The notes beneath the pieces are model-generated. The model saw only the letters and a program-made list of their open reading frames with translations, was not told the DNA's origin and ran no database searches. A stretch of 64,000 nucleotides of DNA from Micromonosporaceae bacterium. Lineage in GTDB: Bacteria > Actinomycetota > Actinomycetes > Mycobacteriales > Micromonosporaceae. Below, piece after piece: positions 24,837 to 35,901 of the stretch. How positions within the stretch are numbered: the first letter of the stretch is position 1; each line of letters begins with the position of its first letter. The translations under genes were made by a program, and so were the position numbers. The stretch lies in the NCBI GenBank assembly GCA_009377645.1, contig WHTQ01000007.1, positions 1 to 64,000 on the forward strand, written 5' to 3'.

Positions 24837-26061
24837 CGGCGATCTCGTCCAGCTCGTCGATCAGGTGGCCCATCCGGTCCCGCTTGGTACGCAGGTAGCG
24901 CAGGCTCTCCGGGTGCGGCCGCACCGGCAGCGGCTCCCGGCCGACGGTGTGCAGCCCGTACCCCTCCAGCGCCGCCCGCTTGGCCGGGTTGTTGGTGAGC
25001 AGCCGCATCGTGCGCACCCCCAGGTCGTAGAGGATCTGCGCACCGGTGCCGTAGTCCCGGGCGTCGGCCGGCAGCCCCAGCTCCAGGTTCGCCTCCACCG
25101 TGTCCCGGCCGTCGTCCTGCAGCTGGTAGGCCTGCAGCTTGTGCATCAGGCCGATGCCCCGGCCCTCGTGGCCGCGCACGTAGAGCACCACCCCGCGCCC
25201 CTCCGCCGCCACCCGGGCCAGCGCCGCTTGCAGCTGCAGCCCGCAGTCGCAGCGCAGCGAGCCGAGCACGTCCCCGGTCAGGCACTCCGAGTGGACCCGG
25301 ACCAGCACGTCCTGGCCGTCGGCGAGGTCGCCGTAGACCAGCGCCAGGTGTTCGGCGGCGTCGCCGACGGCCCGGTAGCCGACCGCCTGGAAGACCCCGT
25401 GGGCGGTCGGGATCCGGGCCTCCGCGATCCGCTCCACCTGCTTCTCGTGCCGCCGCCGGTACGCGATCAGGGCGGCGATGCTGAGCAGGGTCAGGTCGTG
25501 CGCGGCGCAGAACTGTCGCAGTTGCTCCCCGCGCATCATCGTGCCGTCGTCGTTGACCAGCTCGCACAGCGCCCCGGCCGGCCGCAGCCCGGCCAGCACC
25601 GCCAGGTCGACGGCCGCCTCGGTGTGTCCGGCCCGGCGCAGCACCCCGCCCGGGCGGGCGCGCAGCGGCGCCACGTGCCCGGGCCGGGCCAGGTCGGTTG
25701 GGCCGGTGTCCGGGTCGGCCAGCAGCCGGATCGTGTGCGCCCGGTCGGCGGCCGAGATCCCGGTGGTCACCCCCTCCCGGGCGTCCACCGTGACCGTGTA
25801 CGCGGTGCCGCGGCGGTCCTGGTTGGTGTGGTACATCGGCGGCAGCTCCAGCCGGTCGCACTCCTCGCCGGTCAGTGGCGCGCAGATGAACCCGGAGGTG
25901 TGCCGGATCATGAACGCCAGCAGCTCCGGGGTGGCCCGCTCGGCCGCGAAGATCAGATCACCCTCGTTCTCCCGGTCCTCGTCGTCGACCACCACCACCG
26001 GCCGGCCGGCCGCGATCTCCGCCACCGCCCGCTCGACCGACTCCTCGCCGCGCGCGGTCAC
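24823..26061 (-). CDS. ribBA: bifunctional 3,4-dihydroxy-2-butanone-4-phosphate synthase / GTP cyclohydrolase II
   Basis: [67 protein letters not shown] start at 26061. Confidence 0.96.
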   Translation of the reverse strand: MTARGEESVERAVAEIAAGRPVVVVDDEDRENEGDLIFAAERATPELLAFMIRHTSGFICAPLTGEECDRLELPPMYHTNQDRRGTAYTVTVDAREGVTTGISAADRAHTIRLLADPDTGPTDLARPGHVAPLRARPGGVLRRAGHTEAAVDLAVLAGLRPAGALCELVNDDGTMMRGEQLRQFCAAHDLTLLSIAALIAYRRRHEKQVERIAEARIPTAHGVFQAVGYRAVGDAAEHLALVYGDLADGQDVLVRVHSECLTGDVLGSLRCDCGLQLQAALARVAAEGRGVVLYVRGHEGRGIGLMHKLQAYQLQDDGRDTVEANLELGLPADARDYGTGAQILYDLGVRTMRLLTNNPAKRAALEGYGLHTVGREPLPVRPHPESLRYLRTKRDRMGHLIDELDEIAEGLA

Positions 26062-26645
26062 GGCTGCACCGCCGTGACCAGCTTCTCCACGTACTTCGCG
26101 ATCACGTCGACCTCCAGGTTCACCGGGTCGCCGACCTGCTTTCGACCCAGCGTGGTCAGCTCCAGGGTGGTCGGGACCAGGCTCACCTCGAACCAGTCGG
26201 CACCGACCCCGGTCACGGTCAGGGACACCCCGTCCACGGTCACCGAGCCCTTCTCCACCAGGTAGCGGGACAGCTGCTCCGCCGGCAGCGCCACCCGCAG
26301 GTCGTGCCACCGCTGTCCGGGGGTCCGCGCCCGGATCGTGCCCACCCCGTCCACGTGGCCCTGCACCAGGTGCCCGCCGAGCCGGCTGGTGGCGGTGGCG
26401 GCCCGCTCCAGGTTGACCGGGTCGCCGGCGGCGAGCCGGCCGAGGGCGGTGCGGGCCCAGGTCTCGGCCATCACGTCGGCCGTGAACGCGCCGTCCGCGA
26501 CCGTAACCACGGTCAGGCAGACCCCGTCGACGGCGATCGAGTCGCCCGGGCGGGCATCCGCGGTGACCAGCCGGCCCCGGACGGTCAGCCGATCCGGCTC
26601 CCGCCGGACCACCTCGCCGAGCTCCTCCACGATCCCAGTGAACAC
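26058..26645 (-). CDS. ribE: riboflavin synthase alpha subunit
   Basis: [39 protein letters not shown]. Confidence 0.96.
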   Translation of the reverse strand: MFTGIVEELGEVVRREPDRLTVRGRLVTADARPGDSIAVDGVCLTVVTVADGAFTADVMAETWARTALGRLAAGDPVNLERAATATSRLGGHLVQGHVDGVGTIRARTPGQRWHDLRVALPAEQLSRYLVEKGSVTVDGVSLTVTGVGADWFEVSLVPTTLELTTLGRKQVGDPVNLEVDVIAKYVEKLVTAVQP

Positions 26646-26648
26646 GGC

Positions 26649-27722
26649 TCAGCCCTCTACCTTCCGGGGTAACGCGGTGACCCGCAGGTCCGGCCCGATC
26701 CGGGTGACATCGATGAACTCCAGCTCGATCGCGTCCGCGACCGTCCCCACGCCGGCCTCGACCAGCGCCGCCGTGCCGGCGCCGAGCAACCGCGGGGCCA
26801 GGTAGCAGACCACCTTGTCGACCAGCCCGGCGGCCAGGAACGCGCCGGCCAGCCGCGGCCCACCCTCCAGCAGCGCGGCCCGCACGTCCCGCTCGTACAA
26901 CCGGGTGAGCAGCTGCTCCAGGTCGACCTGGGCCTCGCCGGCGGCGTCGCCCGGCGACCCGAGCTCGGCGGCGGTCGCCACCCAGGTGGGCGCGGCGCCG
27001 TCCCGGATCCGGGAGTCCGGCGGGGCCCGGCCCTCCGAGTCGACCACCACCCGCAGCGGTTGCCGGATCGCCAGGCTGCCGTCGCGCAGGTTCCGGGCGG
27101 TCAGCTGCGGGTTGTCGGCCAGCACCGTGCCAACCCCGACGATCACCGCGTCGACCGTGCTGCGGTGGGAGTGCACGTCCATCCGGGCGGCCTCGGAGGT
27201 GATCCACATGCTGGTGCCGTCGGCCGCCGCCGACCGGCCGTCCAGGGTGGCCGCGTACTTCCAGATCAGGTACGGGCGCTGCCGGCGCACCGCGGTCAGC
27301 CAGGCGATGTTGCCGGCCTCCACCTCCGCCTCCCGGACCCCGGTCTCCACCTCGACCCCGGCCTGGCGCAGCGTCCGGGCGCCCCCGGCGGCGTGCGTGT
27401 CCGGGTCGGCCACGCCGACCACCACCCGCGCCACCCCGGCGTTGATCAGCCCCGCACTGCACGGGCCGGTCTTGCCGTGGTGGTCGCACGGCTCCAGGGT
27501 GACCACCACGGTGCCGCCGCGAGCGCGTTCCCCGGCCTGAGCGAGCGCGACGATCTCGGCGTGCGGCCCGCCCGCGTACGCGTGGAAGCCCTCCCCGACC
27601 ACCCGGCCGTCGGTGTCCATGATCACGCAGCCGACGACCGGGTTCGGGCTGGTGGTGCCCAGCCCCCGGGCGGCCAGCTCGACCGCGCGTCCCATCGCGG
27701 CGACCTCGGCCTGACTCGCCAT
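26649..27722 (-). CDS. ribD: riboflavin biosynthesis deaminase/reductase
   Basis: [72 protein letters not shown] at 27722. Confidence 0.96.
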   Translation of the reverse strand: MASQAEVAAMGRAVELAARGLGTTSPNPVVGCVIMDTDGRVVGEGFHAYAGGPHAEIVALAQAGERARGGTVVVTLEPCDHHGKTGPCSAGLINAGVARVVVGVADPDTHAAGGARTLRQAGVEVETGVREAEVEAGNIAWLTAVRRQRPYLIWKYAATLDGRSAAADGTSMWITSEAARMDVHSHRSTVDAVIVGVGTVLADNPQLTARNLRDGSLAIRQPLRVVVDSEGRAPPDSRIRDGAAPTWVATAAELGSPGDAAGEAQVDLEQLLTRLYERDVRAALLEGGPRLAGAFLAAGLVDKVVCYLAPRLLGAGTAALVEAGVGTVADAIELEFIDVTRIGPDLRVTALPRKVEG

Positions 27723-27818
27723 CGGCAGCCTTTCTCGCGGCACGCGCGAGCAGGTCAGGGGGCGGCCGTCGCCGAGCGGGCGCCGCGGGTCGAAGCCACG
27801 TCGCGTCCGCCCGGGCCG

Positions 27819-28003
27819 CGCGCCGCCTCCCATCCGGACTGTCTGACCGCGGGGCGGCGAGCATGGGCTCGTGCACCGCGGCCAACCGTCGGCCCTGGAG
27901 TCGCACCAGGTCAACCGGTAGCTAGCCGCCACCGGGTCGCGGGCTGCCCCGGAAGCTCCGGGGGTCACCGCCGGTTCGGAATCTCACCGAGTCCCGCCAG
28001 CGC
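27819..28003 (-). promoter_or_regulatory. FMN riboswitch (RFN element)
   Basis: Minus strand GGCGGGACTCGGTGAGATTCCGAACCGGCGGT...GCCCGCGACC...GACCTGGTGCGACTCCAGGGCCGACGGTTGG...CAGTCCGGATGGGAGGCGG, upstream of ribD. Confidence 0.95.
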
Positions 28004-28082
28004 GTGGTGGGTCGAGACCGATTCTTCCACGTTCCCGGCCGGGCGCCGAACGGCGGGGCGAACATCACACCGGCAGCCCGGC

Positions 28083-29033
28083 TCACCGGCCGCGGCGGCG
28101 GTCGTACGCGACGAACGAGCCGGGCTCCTTCTTGGCCACGTTCTTCATGTCGGTCGCCACCGATATCACCTCCCGCGGGTCGGTGAACCGGCGGGCGGTC
28201 GACAGCGCCACCCCGACCGAGATCGTCACCAGGTTGGGACGCTGCACGTTGCCACGCCGGTCCACCAGCTCCAGGTAGCCGCGCTGGGCGTCCTCCGGGT
28301 CGTAGATCTCGTCGGCCGCCCGCTCGAACTCGTCGACCGCCTGGGCGATCACCGGCCGGACCTGCTCCGGCCGGCACACCAGCACGAAGTCGTCCCCGCC
28401 GACGTGGCCGAGGAAGGCTGGCGGCACGGTCGCGGCGATCACCGCCTGGTGCAGGCAGCGGGCCAGCAGTCCGATGAACTCATCGCCCCGGCCGAACCCG
28501 TACGCGTCGTTGACGCTCTTGAACCGGTCAATGTCGACATAGCAGACGGCGAACTCGGCCCGGCCCCGGACCCGCTCGCTGATCTCCCGCAGGATCCGGG
28601 TGTTGCCGGGCAGCCCGGTCAGCGGGGACACCTCCCGGAACTCCTGGGTCCGGCGCAGCGTGGAACGCACCCGGGCCACCAGCTCGGAGGTGTCGAACGG
28701 CTTGATCAAGTAGTCGTCGGCGCCGGCGGTCAGGCCCACCACCTTGTCCACGGTCAGCCCCTTGGCGGTCAGCAGGATGACCGGCAGCGCGGCGGTCATC
28801 GGGTCGGCGCGCAGCCGACGGGTCAGCTCCAGCCCGTCCACCCTCGGCATCCGCACGTCCACCACCGCCAGGTCCGGCTTGTGCTCCTGCACCATCGCCA
28901 GCGCCTGCTCCCCGTCGTGGGCCACCACCACCCGGTAGCCGTGCAGCTGCAGGTTGACCTCCACGAACCGGGCGATGTCCTGGTCGTCGTCGACGACCAG
29001 GATGACCTCGGTGGGGGGTAGCAGCTCGGTCAC
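28083..29033 (-). CDS. response regulator with C-terminal GGDEF-type domain (GGDDF variant)
   Basis: Receiver ILVVDDDQDIARFV...VVDVRMPRVDG...LTAKG...KPFDTSEL; GGDEF-type DIDRFKSVNDAYGFGRGDEFI...LGHVGGDDFVLV. Confidence 0.92.
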   Translation of the reverse strand: MTELLPPTEVILVVDDDQDIARFVEVNLQLHGYRVVVAHDGEQALAMVQEHKPDLAVVDVRMPRVDGLELTRRLRADPMTAALPVILLTAKGLTVDKVVGLTAGADDYLIKPFDTSELVARVRSTLRRTQEFREVSPLTGLPGNTRILREISERVRGRAEFAVCYVDIDRFKSVNDAYGFGRGDEFIGLLARCLHQAVIAATVPPAFLGHVGGDDFVLVCRPEQVRPVIAQAVDEFERAADEIYDPEDAQRGYLELVDRRGNVQRPNLVTISVGVALSTARRFTDPREVISVATDMKNVAKKEPGSFVAYDRRRGR

Positions 29034-29062
29034 GGCGCCCAGTGTACGAACCCCGCGCCCCG

Positions 29063-29827
29063 TCAGCAGGGCTCGTCGGTCACCGCCCGATCCGCCGCCG
29101 CTGCCCGGGCCGCCGCTGCCCGGGCCGCACCCGCCGCGGCGGCCGCCCGCAGCCGGCGCACCGCCCCGGCCGGGTCGCCGGCGCCGTAGACCGCGGTCCC
29201 GGCCACGAACGCGTCCGCTCCCGCGGCGGCGGCGGCCTCGACCGTGTCCTCGTTGATCCCGCCGTCCACCTCGATCCGCACCCGCAGGTGCCCGGCCCGC
29301 ATGTGCCGGCGAGCGGTGCGGACCTTGTCCAGCAGGGCCGGGATCAGCACCTGCCCCCCGAAGCCCGCCTTGATGGTCATGACCAGCAGCAGGTCGAAAT
29401 GCGGCAGCAGGTCAAGGTACGGCTCCACTGGGGTGTCCCGGTCGACCGCCAGGCCCGGCCGGGCTCCAGCCGCCCGCAGGTCCCGGGCTAGCGGCACCGG
29501 GTCCGGGCACGCCTCGGCGTGGAAGGTGACGTAGTCGGCGCCCGCCTCCGCGTACCCGACCGCCCAGCGCTCCGGCTCGGTGATCATCAGATGGCAGTCG
29601 AACGGCAGGCTGGTGGTCTTGCGCAGGCTCTCCACCACCGGCCGCCCGATGGTCAGGTTCGGCACGAAGTGGTTGTCCATCACGTCTATGTGCAGCCAGT
29701 CGGCCGCGTCCGCCACCGCCTGGGCCTCCTCGGCCAGCCGGGCGAAGTCGGCCGACAGGAGACTTGGCGCCACCACCAGCGGGACCACCGGCTCCGCGGG
29801 GTCGCTGCGGTGCGACGGCGTGCTCAC
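29063..29827 (-). CDS. rpe: ribulose-phosphate 3-epimerase
   Basis: [59 protein letters not shown]. Confidence 0.95.
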   Translation of the reverse strand: MSTPSHRSDPAEPVVPLVVAPSLLSADFARLAEEAQAVADAADWLHIDVMDNHFVPNLTIGRPVVESLRKTTSLPFDCHLMITEPERWAVGYAEAGADYVTFHAEACPDPVPLARDLRAAGARPGLAVDRDTPVEPYLDLLPHFDLLLVMTIKAGFGGQVLIPALLDKVRTARRHMRAGHLRVRIEVDGGINEDTVEAAAAAGADAFVAGTAVYGAGDPAGAVRRLRAAAAAGAARAAAARAAAADRAVTDEPC

Positions 29828-29902
29828 CGCGCCAGTGTACGGCCCGGGTGGTCGCAAACCCCTCCGGTCGGACGATCGCGCGGGTGGACGGGGTACCGCA
29901 AG

Positions 29903-32557
29903 ATGGTACGCGTGGAACGCGAGCCTGGGGTGGACGAGCCGACGGTGCTGGAGCTGGAGATCGACGGGCGGCCGGCCCGAGCGGTGCTGCGCCCCGGCGA
30001 GGTGCTGCTGGTGGGGCGGGACCCGTCCTGCCAGCTGGTGGTCCGCGACCGGTCGGTCTCGCGCCGGCACGCGGAGATCAGCCGGGTCGGCGGCGCATGG
30101 GTGGTCCGCGACCTGGACAGCCGCAACGGCATCCACCTCGACGGGCAACGTACCGAGGTGATCACGGTGCGCAACGGGTCGAAGGTCCGGATCGGCAGCC
30201 CGCACGACGGCCCGGTGCTCCGGTTCGCCGTGCCGCCGGCGCCCCCCGCCGCGCCGCCCCAGACCACGGCCGCGCCACCTGGCGCCCCGCCGGTCGCCGC
30301 CGTTCCCGCACCGCCCGCGGCAGCCCCGCCCACCGCCCTCCCGCCATCTGCGCCGGCCCCCGCACCCCCGGCTACCGCGCCCACCGCCCCGCTGCCGCCA
30401 CCGGCCCCGACCGGGCTCCGGCCCGAGGTGGCCTCGTTCGACGCCACCGGGGTCATCACGATCGGGCGCAGCGCCGAGTGCGACGTCGTGCTCGCCGACC
30501 TGCTGGTCTCCCGCCGGCACGCGGAGGTGCGCCAGGAGGGCACCGTTCACCAGCTGGTCGACCTGGGCAGCACCAACGGCACCTACCACAACGGACGACG
30601 GATCAACCGGGCTACCCTGCATCCCGGCGACCGGGTCGCGATCGGCCACGTCGAGCTGGTCTTCGACGGCCAACGGCTGCACGAGCACGTCGACACCGGC
30701 CCGGTCTCGCTGTCGGCCGAGGCGATCTCGGTCGACATCGACAAGCACCGGATCGTCAACGACGTGAGCTTCTCCCTCCCGCAGGGCAGCCTGCTGGGCA
30801 TCGTCGGACCGAGCGGCTGCGGGAAGTCGACCATGATCCGGGCGGTCACCGGACTGCGGCCGGCCAGCACCGGGCGGGTGCGCTACGACGGGCGGGACCT
30901 GTACGCGGACTACGCGGAGCTGCGCTACCGGATCGGCATGGTGCCGCAGGACGACGTGCTGCACCGGCAGCTGACCGTCCGGCGGGCGCTGCGGTTCGCC
31001 GCCTCGCTACGGTTCGCCGACGACGTGTCCCGCCGGGAGCGCTTCGCACGGGTCGAAGAGGTGCTCGCGACCCTGGGCCTGTCCGGTTCGGCCCGACAAC
31101 GCATCGACCGGCTCTCCGGTGGCCAGCGCAAGCGCACGTCGGTGGCGCTGGAGCTGCTCACCGAACCGTCCGTGCTGTGCCTGGACGAGCCGACCTCCGG
31201 GCTCGACCCGGCGCTGGACCGGGATGTCATGCAGGAGCTGCGCGGGATGGCCGACCGCGGCCGGACCGTCCTGTGCATCACCCACTCGGTGCTGCACCTG
31301 GACGTGTGCGATCAGGTGCTGGTGATGTGCCCGGGCGGGACGATCGGCTACTTCGGCCCGCCGCAGGACCTGCTCGCGTTCTTCGAGGCCGAGAACTACG
31401 CGGACGTGTTCGCGAAGGTGACCCGGGAACCGCAGCACTGGACCCGCCGGTACCACGAGTCCGAGCTGTACCAGCGCTACGTGGCCGAGCCGCTGGCCGC
31501 CGAGCGCGCCCGGCCCCGCCCGGAGCCGGCGCCGGAGGCGCCGGCTGCGGAGTCCGACCACCCGGACCCGGCGACCGCTCCGGCCGGTCCGCTCGCCCAG
31601 GCCATGCAGCTGCCGGAGCAGCTGGCCCGGGCGGTTCCGGAACAGCTGGCCCGGGTGGTTCCGGAGCAGCTCGTCCGGGCCATGCCGCAGCCGATCGCCC
31701 GAGCGCTGAACCTGGGCCGGCGCGGGGTGGCGAACCAGGCCAAGGACCCGGTCGGGCCGCTGCGCGAGTTCACGACGCTGAGCCTGCGGATGTTCTCGGT
31801 GATCGCCGCCGACCGCGGGTTCCTGCTGTTCCTGCTCGGGCTGCCGATGGTGCTCGCGCTGCTGTCCCACGCGGTGCCGGGCGAGACCGGTCTCGGACCG
31901 CCGGACGGGTTCAGCCTGGAGGCGCAGCGGCTGCTGGTGGTGCTGGTGGTCGGGGCGGCATTCATCGGGATCTCGTCCTCGATCCGGGAGATCGTCAACG
32001 AGAGCGTCATCTACCAGCGGGAACGCGCGGTCGGCCTGTCCCCCGGTGCGTACCTGGGCTCGAAGTTCGTGGTGCTGGGCATCATCAACGTAGTCCAGGT
32101 GAGCATCTTCGTGTGGCTGTCGCTGCTCGGCCGGGGCGGGCCGGAGGTGGCGCTGGTGCTCGGCTCCCCGCTGCTGGAGATCATCGTCCCGGTGGCGATG
32201 GTCACCACCAGCTGCACGATGTTCGGGCTGTGCATCAGCGCGCTGGCCCGGTCGATGGCGCAGACCACGCCGGTGCTGGTAGTGGCGGTGATGGCGATGC
32301 TGGTGCTCTCGGGCGGGCTGTTCGAGCTGGCCGGCGAGCCGGTGCTGAACCAGGTGTCGTGGCTCTCGCCGACCCGCTGGGGGTTCGCGGCCGGGGCCTC
32401 CACCGTGGACCTGCTCAGCATGGTGCCGATCGACGACTCGCTGTGGGCCCACAGCGCCGGTTCCTGGTGGCGGGCGATCCTGCTGCTGGCCGTGCAGATC
32501 GGGCTGCTCACAGCGGCCGCCCGGCTGGCCATGCGCCGGCTGGAGCCCGGCCGCTAG
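29903..32557 (+). CDS. FHA-FHA-ABC ATPase-ABC2 permease fusion transporter
   Basis: Two FHA domains ([23 protein letters not shown]..., [23 protein letters not shown]...), ABC ATPase ([43 protein letters not shown]), C-terminal ABC-2 TM domain. Confidence 0.93.
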   Translation: MVRVEREPGVDEPTVLELEIDGRPARAVLRPGEVLLVGRDPSCQLVVRDRSVSRRHAEISRVGGAWVVRDLDSRNGIHLDGQRTEVITVRNGSKVRIGSPHDGPVLRFAVPPAPPAAPPQTTAAPPGAPPVAAVPAPPAAAPPTALPPSAPAPAPPATAPTAPLPPPAPTGLRPEVASFDATGVITIGRSAECDVVLADLLVSRRHAEVRQEGTVHQLVDLGSTNGTYHNGRRINRATLHPGDRVAIGHVELVFDGQRLHEHVDTGPVSLSAEAISVDIDKHRIVNDVSFSLPQGSLLGIVGPSGCGKSTMIRAVTGLRPASTGRVRYDGRDLYADYAELRYRIGMVPQDDVLHRQLTVRRALRFAASLRFADDVSRRERFARVEEVLATLGLSGSARQRIDRLSGGQRKRTSVALELLTEPSVLCLDEPTSGLDPALDRDVMQELRGMADRGRTVLCITHSVLHLDVCDQVLVMCPGGTIGYFGPPQDLLAFFEAENYADVFAKVTREPQHWTRRYHESELYQRYVAEPLAAERARPRPEPAPEAPAAESDHPDPATAPAGPLAQAMQLPEQLARAVPEQLARVVPEQLVRAMPQPIARALNLGRRGVANQAKDPVGPLREFTTLSLRMFSVIAADRGFLLFLLGLPMVLALLSHAVPGETGLGPPDGFSLEAQRLLVVLVVGAAFIGISSSIREIVNESVIYQRERAVGLSPGAYLGSKFVVLGIINVVQVSIFVWLSLLGRGGPEVALVLGSPLLEIIVPVAMVTTSCTMFGLCISALARSMAQTTPVLVVAVMAMLVLSGGLFELAGEPVLNQVSWLSPTRWGFAAGASTVDLLSMVPIDDSLWAHSAGSWWRAILLLAVQIGLLTAAARLAMRRLEPGR

Positions 32558-32745
32558 CGAGGCGTAGCGCAGCGAAGCCCCGCGATCAAGCGGCCGGGCC
32601 CAGCATCACAGCCGCTAGCGAGGCGTAGCGCAGCGAAGCCCCGCGATCAAGCGGCCGGGCCCAGCATCACAGCCGCTAGCGAGGCGTAGCGCAGCGAAGC
32701 CCCGCGATCAAGCGGCCGGGCTCCAGCACCACCGCTAGCGAGGCC
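32550..32745 (+). repeat. 61-bp tandem repeat, about 3 copies plus partial fourth
   Basis: GCCGCTAGCGAGGCGTAGCGCAGCGAAGCCCCGCGATCAAGCGGCCGGGCCCAGCATCACA at 32550, 32611 and 32672 (third copy diverges at its end); first copy contains the transporter stop codon. Confidence 0.93.
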
Positions 32746-32778
32746 CCGCCCGATGTCTGCGTGTGCACCGCCGCCGGG

Positions 32779-33213
32779 TCAGGAGGCTCCGCCTTCGTGT
32801 GCTCGTTTGGTGTACGTGCCCGAGGTGAGGTTGGCATAGGACTTGGCGACGATCTCCTCCAGCGCCTTCAGGTCGACCGTGCTCAGGTCCTTGACGTGGA
32901 TGCATCCGACCCGAGCCGCGTGCGGCCCGAGTCGTGCGAGCAGATCGGTGTGCGCCCCGACGCCGTCGGACAGGTAGACGACGGTGGCCGCCTGACGGGC
33001 AGCGAACCCGGCCGCCGGGGCGGTGCCCTCACGGCCGCTGGCATACCGGTAGTGGTACTCGCCGAACCCGACGATGCTGCCCCACATCCGGGGCGGTTGG
33101 CTGGTAGCCCGTCGCATCAGCTCGATCATCGTCTCGGCATCGCGTTGACGCACCTTGGAGCGGACTGCATTCACGTAGGTCTCGACGGCGTTGTCCATCG
33201 CTTCCCTTGCCAT
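32779..33213 (-). CDS. DUF1801-like domain protein
   Basis: MAREAMDNAVETYVNAVRSKVRQRDAETMIELMRRATSQPPRMWGSIVGFGEYHYRYASGREG...CIHVKDLSTVDLKALEEIVAKSY. Confidence 0.75.
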   Translation of the reverse strand: MAREAMDNAVETYVNAVRSKVRQRDAETMIELMRRATSQPPRMWGSIVGFGEYHYRYASGREGTAPAAGFAARQAATVVYLSDGVGAHTDLLARLGPHAARVGCIHVKDLSTVDLKALEEIVAKSYANLTSGTYTKRAHEGGAS

Positions 33214-33322
33214 GATGCGTAGTGTATGGCGATCGCCACGTTCGGCGCGGCACAGCGGCCGGTATCCCCGAATGCCCGCCGGTTCCGGTCGTGATCGAGC
33301 GTGCGTGGATCGCGTTCTCGAC

Positions 33323-34453
33323 TCAGGCGCGGTCGATGGATTCCTGCAGCAGCTGCTGCGCTTCCGTGGCGGGGATGCCGGTGGCCCGGAGCAGGTCGAT
33401 GGCGACCGACCGGACCTGCGCGACCACCACCCCGCCCGAGAAGCCGACCCCGTCCCGGTACGCCTGGGTGGCCTGCCCGACCGCGCTGAGCGCCCGCCCC
33501 CGGCAGGCCTCCGGCTCCACCGCCTCGGCCAGCTCCCGGCGCAGCCAGGTGACCGCCTCCCCGAGCAGCCGCACCGCCTCCGGCAGCCGGTCCGGCACCT
33601 GCTCACCGTCGGCGAGCAGCCGGACCGTGCGCCGCGCCAGCACCCGGGCGTTGCGCACCGCGTGCCCGATGTGTTCGGCACTGTCCACGTACTGCGTGAG
33701 CGGTCCCCGGGATCGCCACCGGATCGGCGCCAGGGTAGCGCTCTCCCGGCCCGCCGCCAGCGCCTCCTCGAACCGGATCAGACCGGCCTCGCCGTGGTCG
33801 AGCGTGCCCACCGCCGACTCGGCCCGGCGCCGGTCCCGGTCGGCCAGCGCGCTTGCGGATCGGGCCAGCCCGGTGGCCAGCGCGTCCAGCACCGGCGCGG
33901 TGGCCCGGGACACCACGGTCAGCGGGTTGGTGGGCAGCAGCAGCGCCATCACCCCCAGGCCGACCAGCCCGCCGATCAGCGCGTCCACGAACCGGAGCTG
34001 GCTCAGCCCGCTGCCCGGCGGGGTGAGCGTGGCCACCAGTGCGGCGGAGGTGGCCGACTGGACGACCAGTGCCGGGCCGCCGCCGACGAAGATCGCGACC
34101 AGGATCGCGAGCGCCACCACCAGCGCGATCTGGGCCGGGCCAGTGCCGATCCAGGCGATCAGCAGGTCGCCGACGCCGATCCCCACCGCCACCCCGACCA
34201 CCAGCTCGCTGGCCCGGCGCAGCCGCTGGCCGACCGAGACGGCCAGCGTGACCACCGCCGCGATTGGCGCGAAGAACGGCTGGGCGTGCCCGACCAGGTC
34301 GTGCGCGACGAACCAGGCCAGGCCGGCGGCCAGCCCAGCCTGCAGCGCCAGCCAGACCCCGACCCGCAGCCGGCGCACCCGGTCCCGCAGGGTGGCGTGC
34401 GACCGGCGGGTCAGTGCCGCCAGGCCCTCCCCCATCGCCGCCCGCTGCGCCAC
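33323..34453 (-). CDS. FUSC/aromatic-acid-exporter-like membrane protein
   Basis: N-terminal TM block (FFAPIAAVVTLAVSVGQRLRRASELVVGVAVGIGVGDLL), long cytosolic C-terminal region. Confidence 0.82.
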   Translation of the reverse strand: MAQRAAMGEGLAALTRRSHATLRDRVRRLRVGVWLALQAGLAAGLAWFVAHDLVGHAQPFFAPIAAVVTLAVSVGQRLRRASELVVGVAVGIGVGDLLIAWIGTGPAQIALVVALAILVAIFVGGGPALVVQSATSAALVATLTPPGSGLSQLRFVDALIGGLVGLGVMALLLPTNPLTVVSRATAPVLDALATGLARSASALADRDRRRAESAVGTLDHGEAGLIRFEEALAAGRESATLAPIRWRSRGPLTQYVDSAEHIGHAVRNARVLARRTVRLLADGEQVPDRLPEAVRLLGEAVTWLRRELAEAVEPEACRGRALSAVGQATQAYRDGVGFSGGVVVAQVRSVAIDLLRATGIPATEAQQLLQESIDRA

Positions 34454-34497
34454 AGCCCTCGAGAGTACGCGGGCGCCGGCCGGCCGGGACGGTCAAC

Positions 34498-35901
34498 TCA
34501 CGCGGACCGGCGCAGCAGCGCCAGGAACATCGCGTCGGTGCCGTGCCGGTGCGGCCAGAGCTGGACGGTCGGGCCCACGCCGAGTCCCGGCATCCCGTCC
34601 GGGAAGTAGGCCCGAGCGTCCAGCAGGGTGGTCGGGTGCGGGCTGCGGCGGCGACCCTCGGCCAGGCTTACCTGAGTCTCCACCAGGTGCGGCGAGCAGG
34701 TCACGTAGGCCACCAGCCCACCCGGCCGGGCCGCCGCGATCCCCGCCACCAGCAGCTCCCGCTGCAGCCGGGTCAGCGCCGGCAGGTCCGCCGGTGACCG
34801 CCGCCAGCGTGCCTCCGGTCGCCGGCGCAGCGCACCCAACCCGGTGCACGGGGCGTCCACCAGTACCCGGTCGAACCGGCCCGCCGGCAGGTCCTCACTG
34901 ACGCCCACCGCCCGCCCGTCCTCGCGTACCACCGTCACCGGAAACCCGCGGACCGCCTGCTCCACCAGCCGGGCCCGGTGCGGGGCGATCTCCACCGCCG
35001 TCACCTTGGCGCGCAGCGGCGCGGCCAGCCCACCCAGCAGCGCCGCCTTCCCACCCGGTCCGGCGCACAGGTCCAGCCACCGCTGGGCCGGCCCCTCCGA
35101 GACCGGTGCCGTGGCCAGCGCCGCCGTCACCAGCTGGGAACCCTCGTCCTGTACGTGCGCCCGGCCGCCGGTCACCGCCGGCAGCTCACCGGGGGGGCCG
35201 CCGGGCAGGTAGACCGCGTACGGGGAGAACGCGCCCGGTGCGCCGCCCACCTCGTCGGCCAGGGCGACCGCGTCGACCCGACCGGGTCGGGCGCACAGAT
35301 GCACTCCGGCCGGCTCGTTGTCCTCGGCCAGCGCCTGCGCCAGCTCCGCCCGGTCCCCGCCGAGCGCCTCCGAGAACGTCCGGACGATCCAGGCCGGGTG
35401 GCTGTGCGTCACCACGAGGTGGCCGACCGGGTCGTCGGACTCGGCCGGGACGACCCGGTCCAGCCAGTCGTCCAGCGAGGCGGTGGAGACGTTGCGCAGC
35501 ACCGCGTTGGCGAAACCGGTGGCGCCGGGGGTGATCGCCTTGACCAGCCCGACCGTGGCCGACACCGCGGCGTGCGCCGGAACCCGGGTGAACAGCAGCT
35601 GGTACGCGCCGAGCCGCAGCGCGTCCCGGGTCGGCGGGTCGATCCGCTCGACCGGCCGCTCCGCCGCGGCCGCGACAATCTCGTCGAGGGTGGCGCGGCG
35701 GCGCAGGGTGCCGTAGACCAGCTCGGTGGCGAACGCCGCGTCCCGGCCACCGAGCCGGGCCTCGGCCAGGATCCCCGGCAGCGCCAGGTTCGCGTACGCG
35801 TCCTGGCGGTGGACGGCCACCAGCGCGTCGAAGGCGGCCCGCCGGGCCGGATCCATGCCCGCCCGGTCCCGGCCGGGCGGGCGGGGCCTCCGGTCAGTCA
35901 C
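34498..35901 (-). CDS. rsmB: 16S rRNA (cytosine-967-C5)-methyltransferase
   Basis: NusB-like N-terminus; [50 protein letters not shown]. Confidence 0.93.
   Translation of the reverse strand: MTDRRPRPPGRDRAGMDPARRAAFDALVAVHRQDAYANLALPGILAEARLGGRDAAFATELVYGTLRRRATLDEIVAAAAERPVERIDPPTRDALRLGAYQLLFTRVPAHAAVSATVGLVKAITPGATGFANAVLRNVSTASLDDWLDRVVPAESDDPVGHLVVTHSHPAWIVRTFSEALGGDRAELAQALAEDNEPAGVHLCARPGRVDAVALADEVGGAPGAFSPYAVYLPGGPPGELPAVTGGRAHVQDEGSQLVTAALATAPVSEGPAQRWLDLCAGPGGKAALLGGLAAPLRAKVTAVEIAPHRARLVEQAVRGFPVTVVREDGRAVGVSEDLPAGRFDRVLVDAPCTGLGALRRRPEARWRRSPADLPALTRLQRELLVAGIAAARPGGLVAYVTCSPHLVETQVSLAEGRRRSPHPTTLLDARAYFPDGMPGLGVGPTVQLWPHRHGTDAMFLALLRRSA

Noticed and set aside
24823-27906. 1027-aa minus-strand ORF as a giant riboflavin fusion protein
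   Set aside because: Only the C-terminal part (from 26061) is RibBA; the upstream part is an out-of-frame reading of ribE and ribD.
30231-30420. Possible separate Pro/Ala-rich gene or repeat element
   Set aside because: In-frame linker between the two FHA domains of the ABC transporter.
32550-32745. CRISPR array
   Set aside because: Contiguous 61-bp tandem units with no unique spacers.
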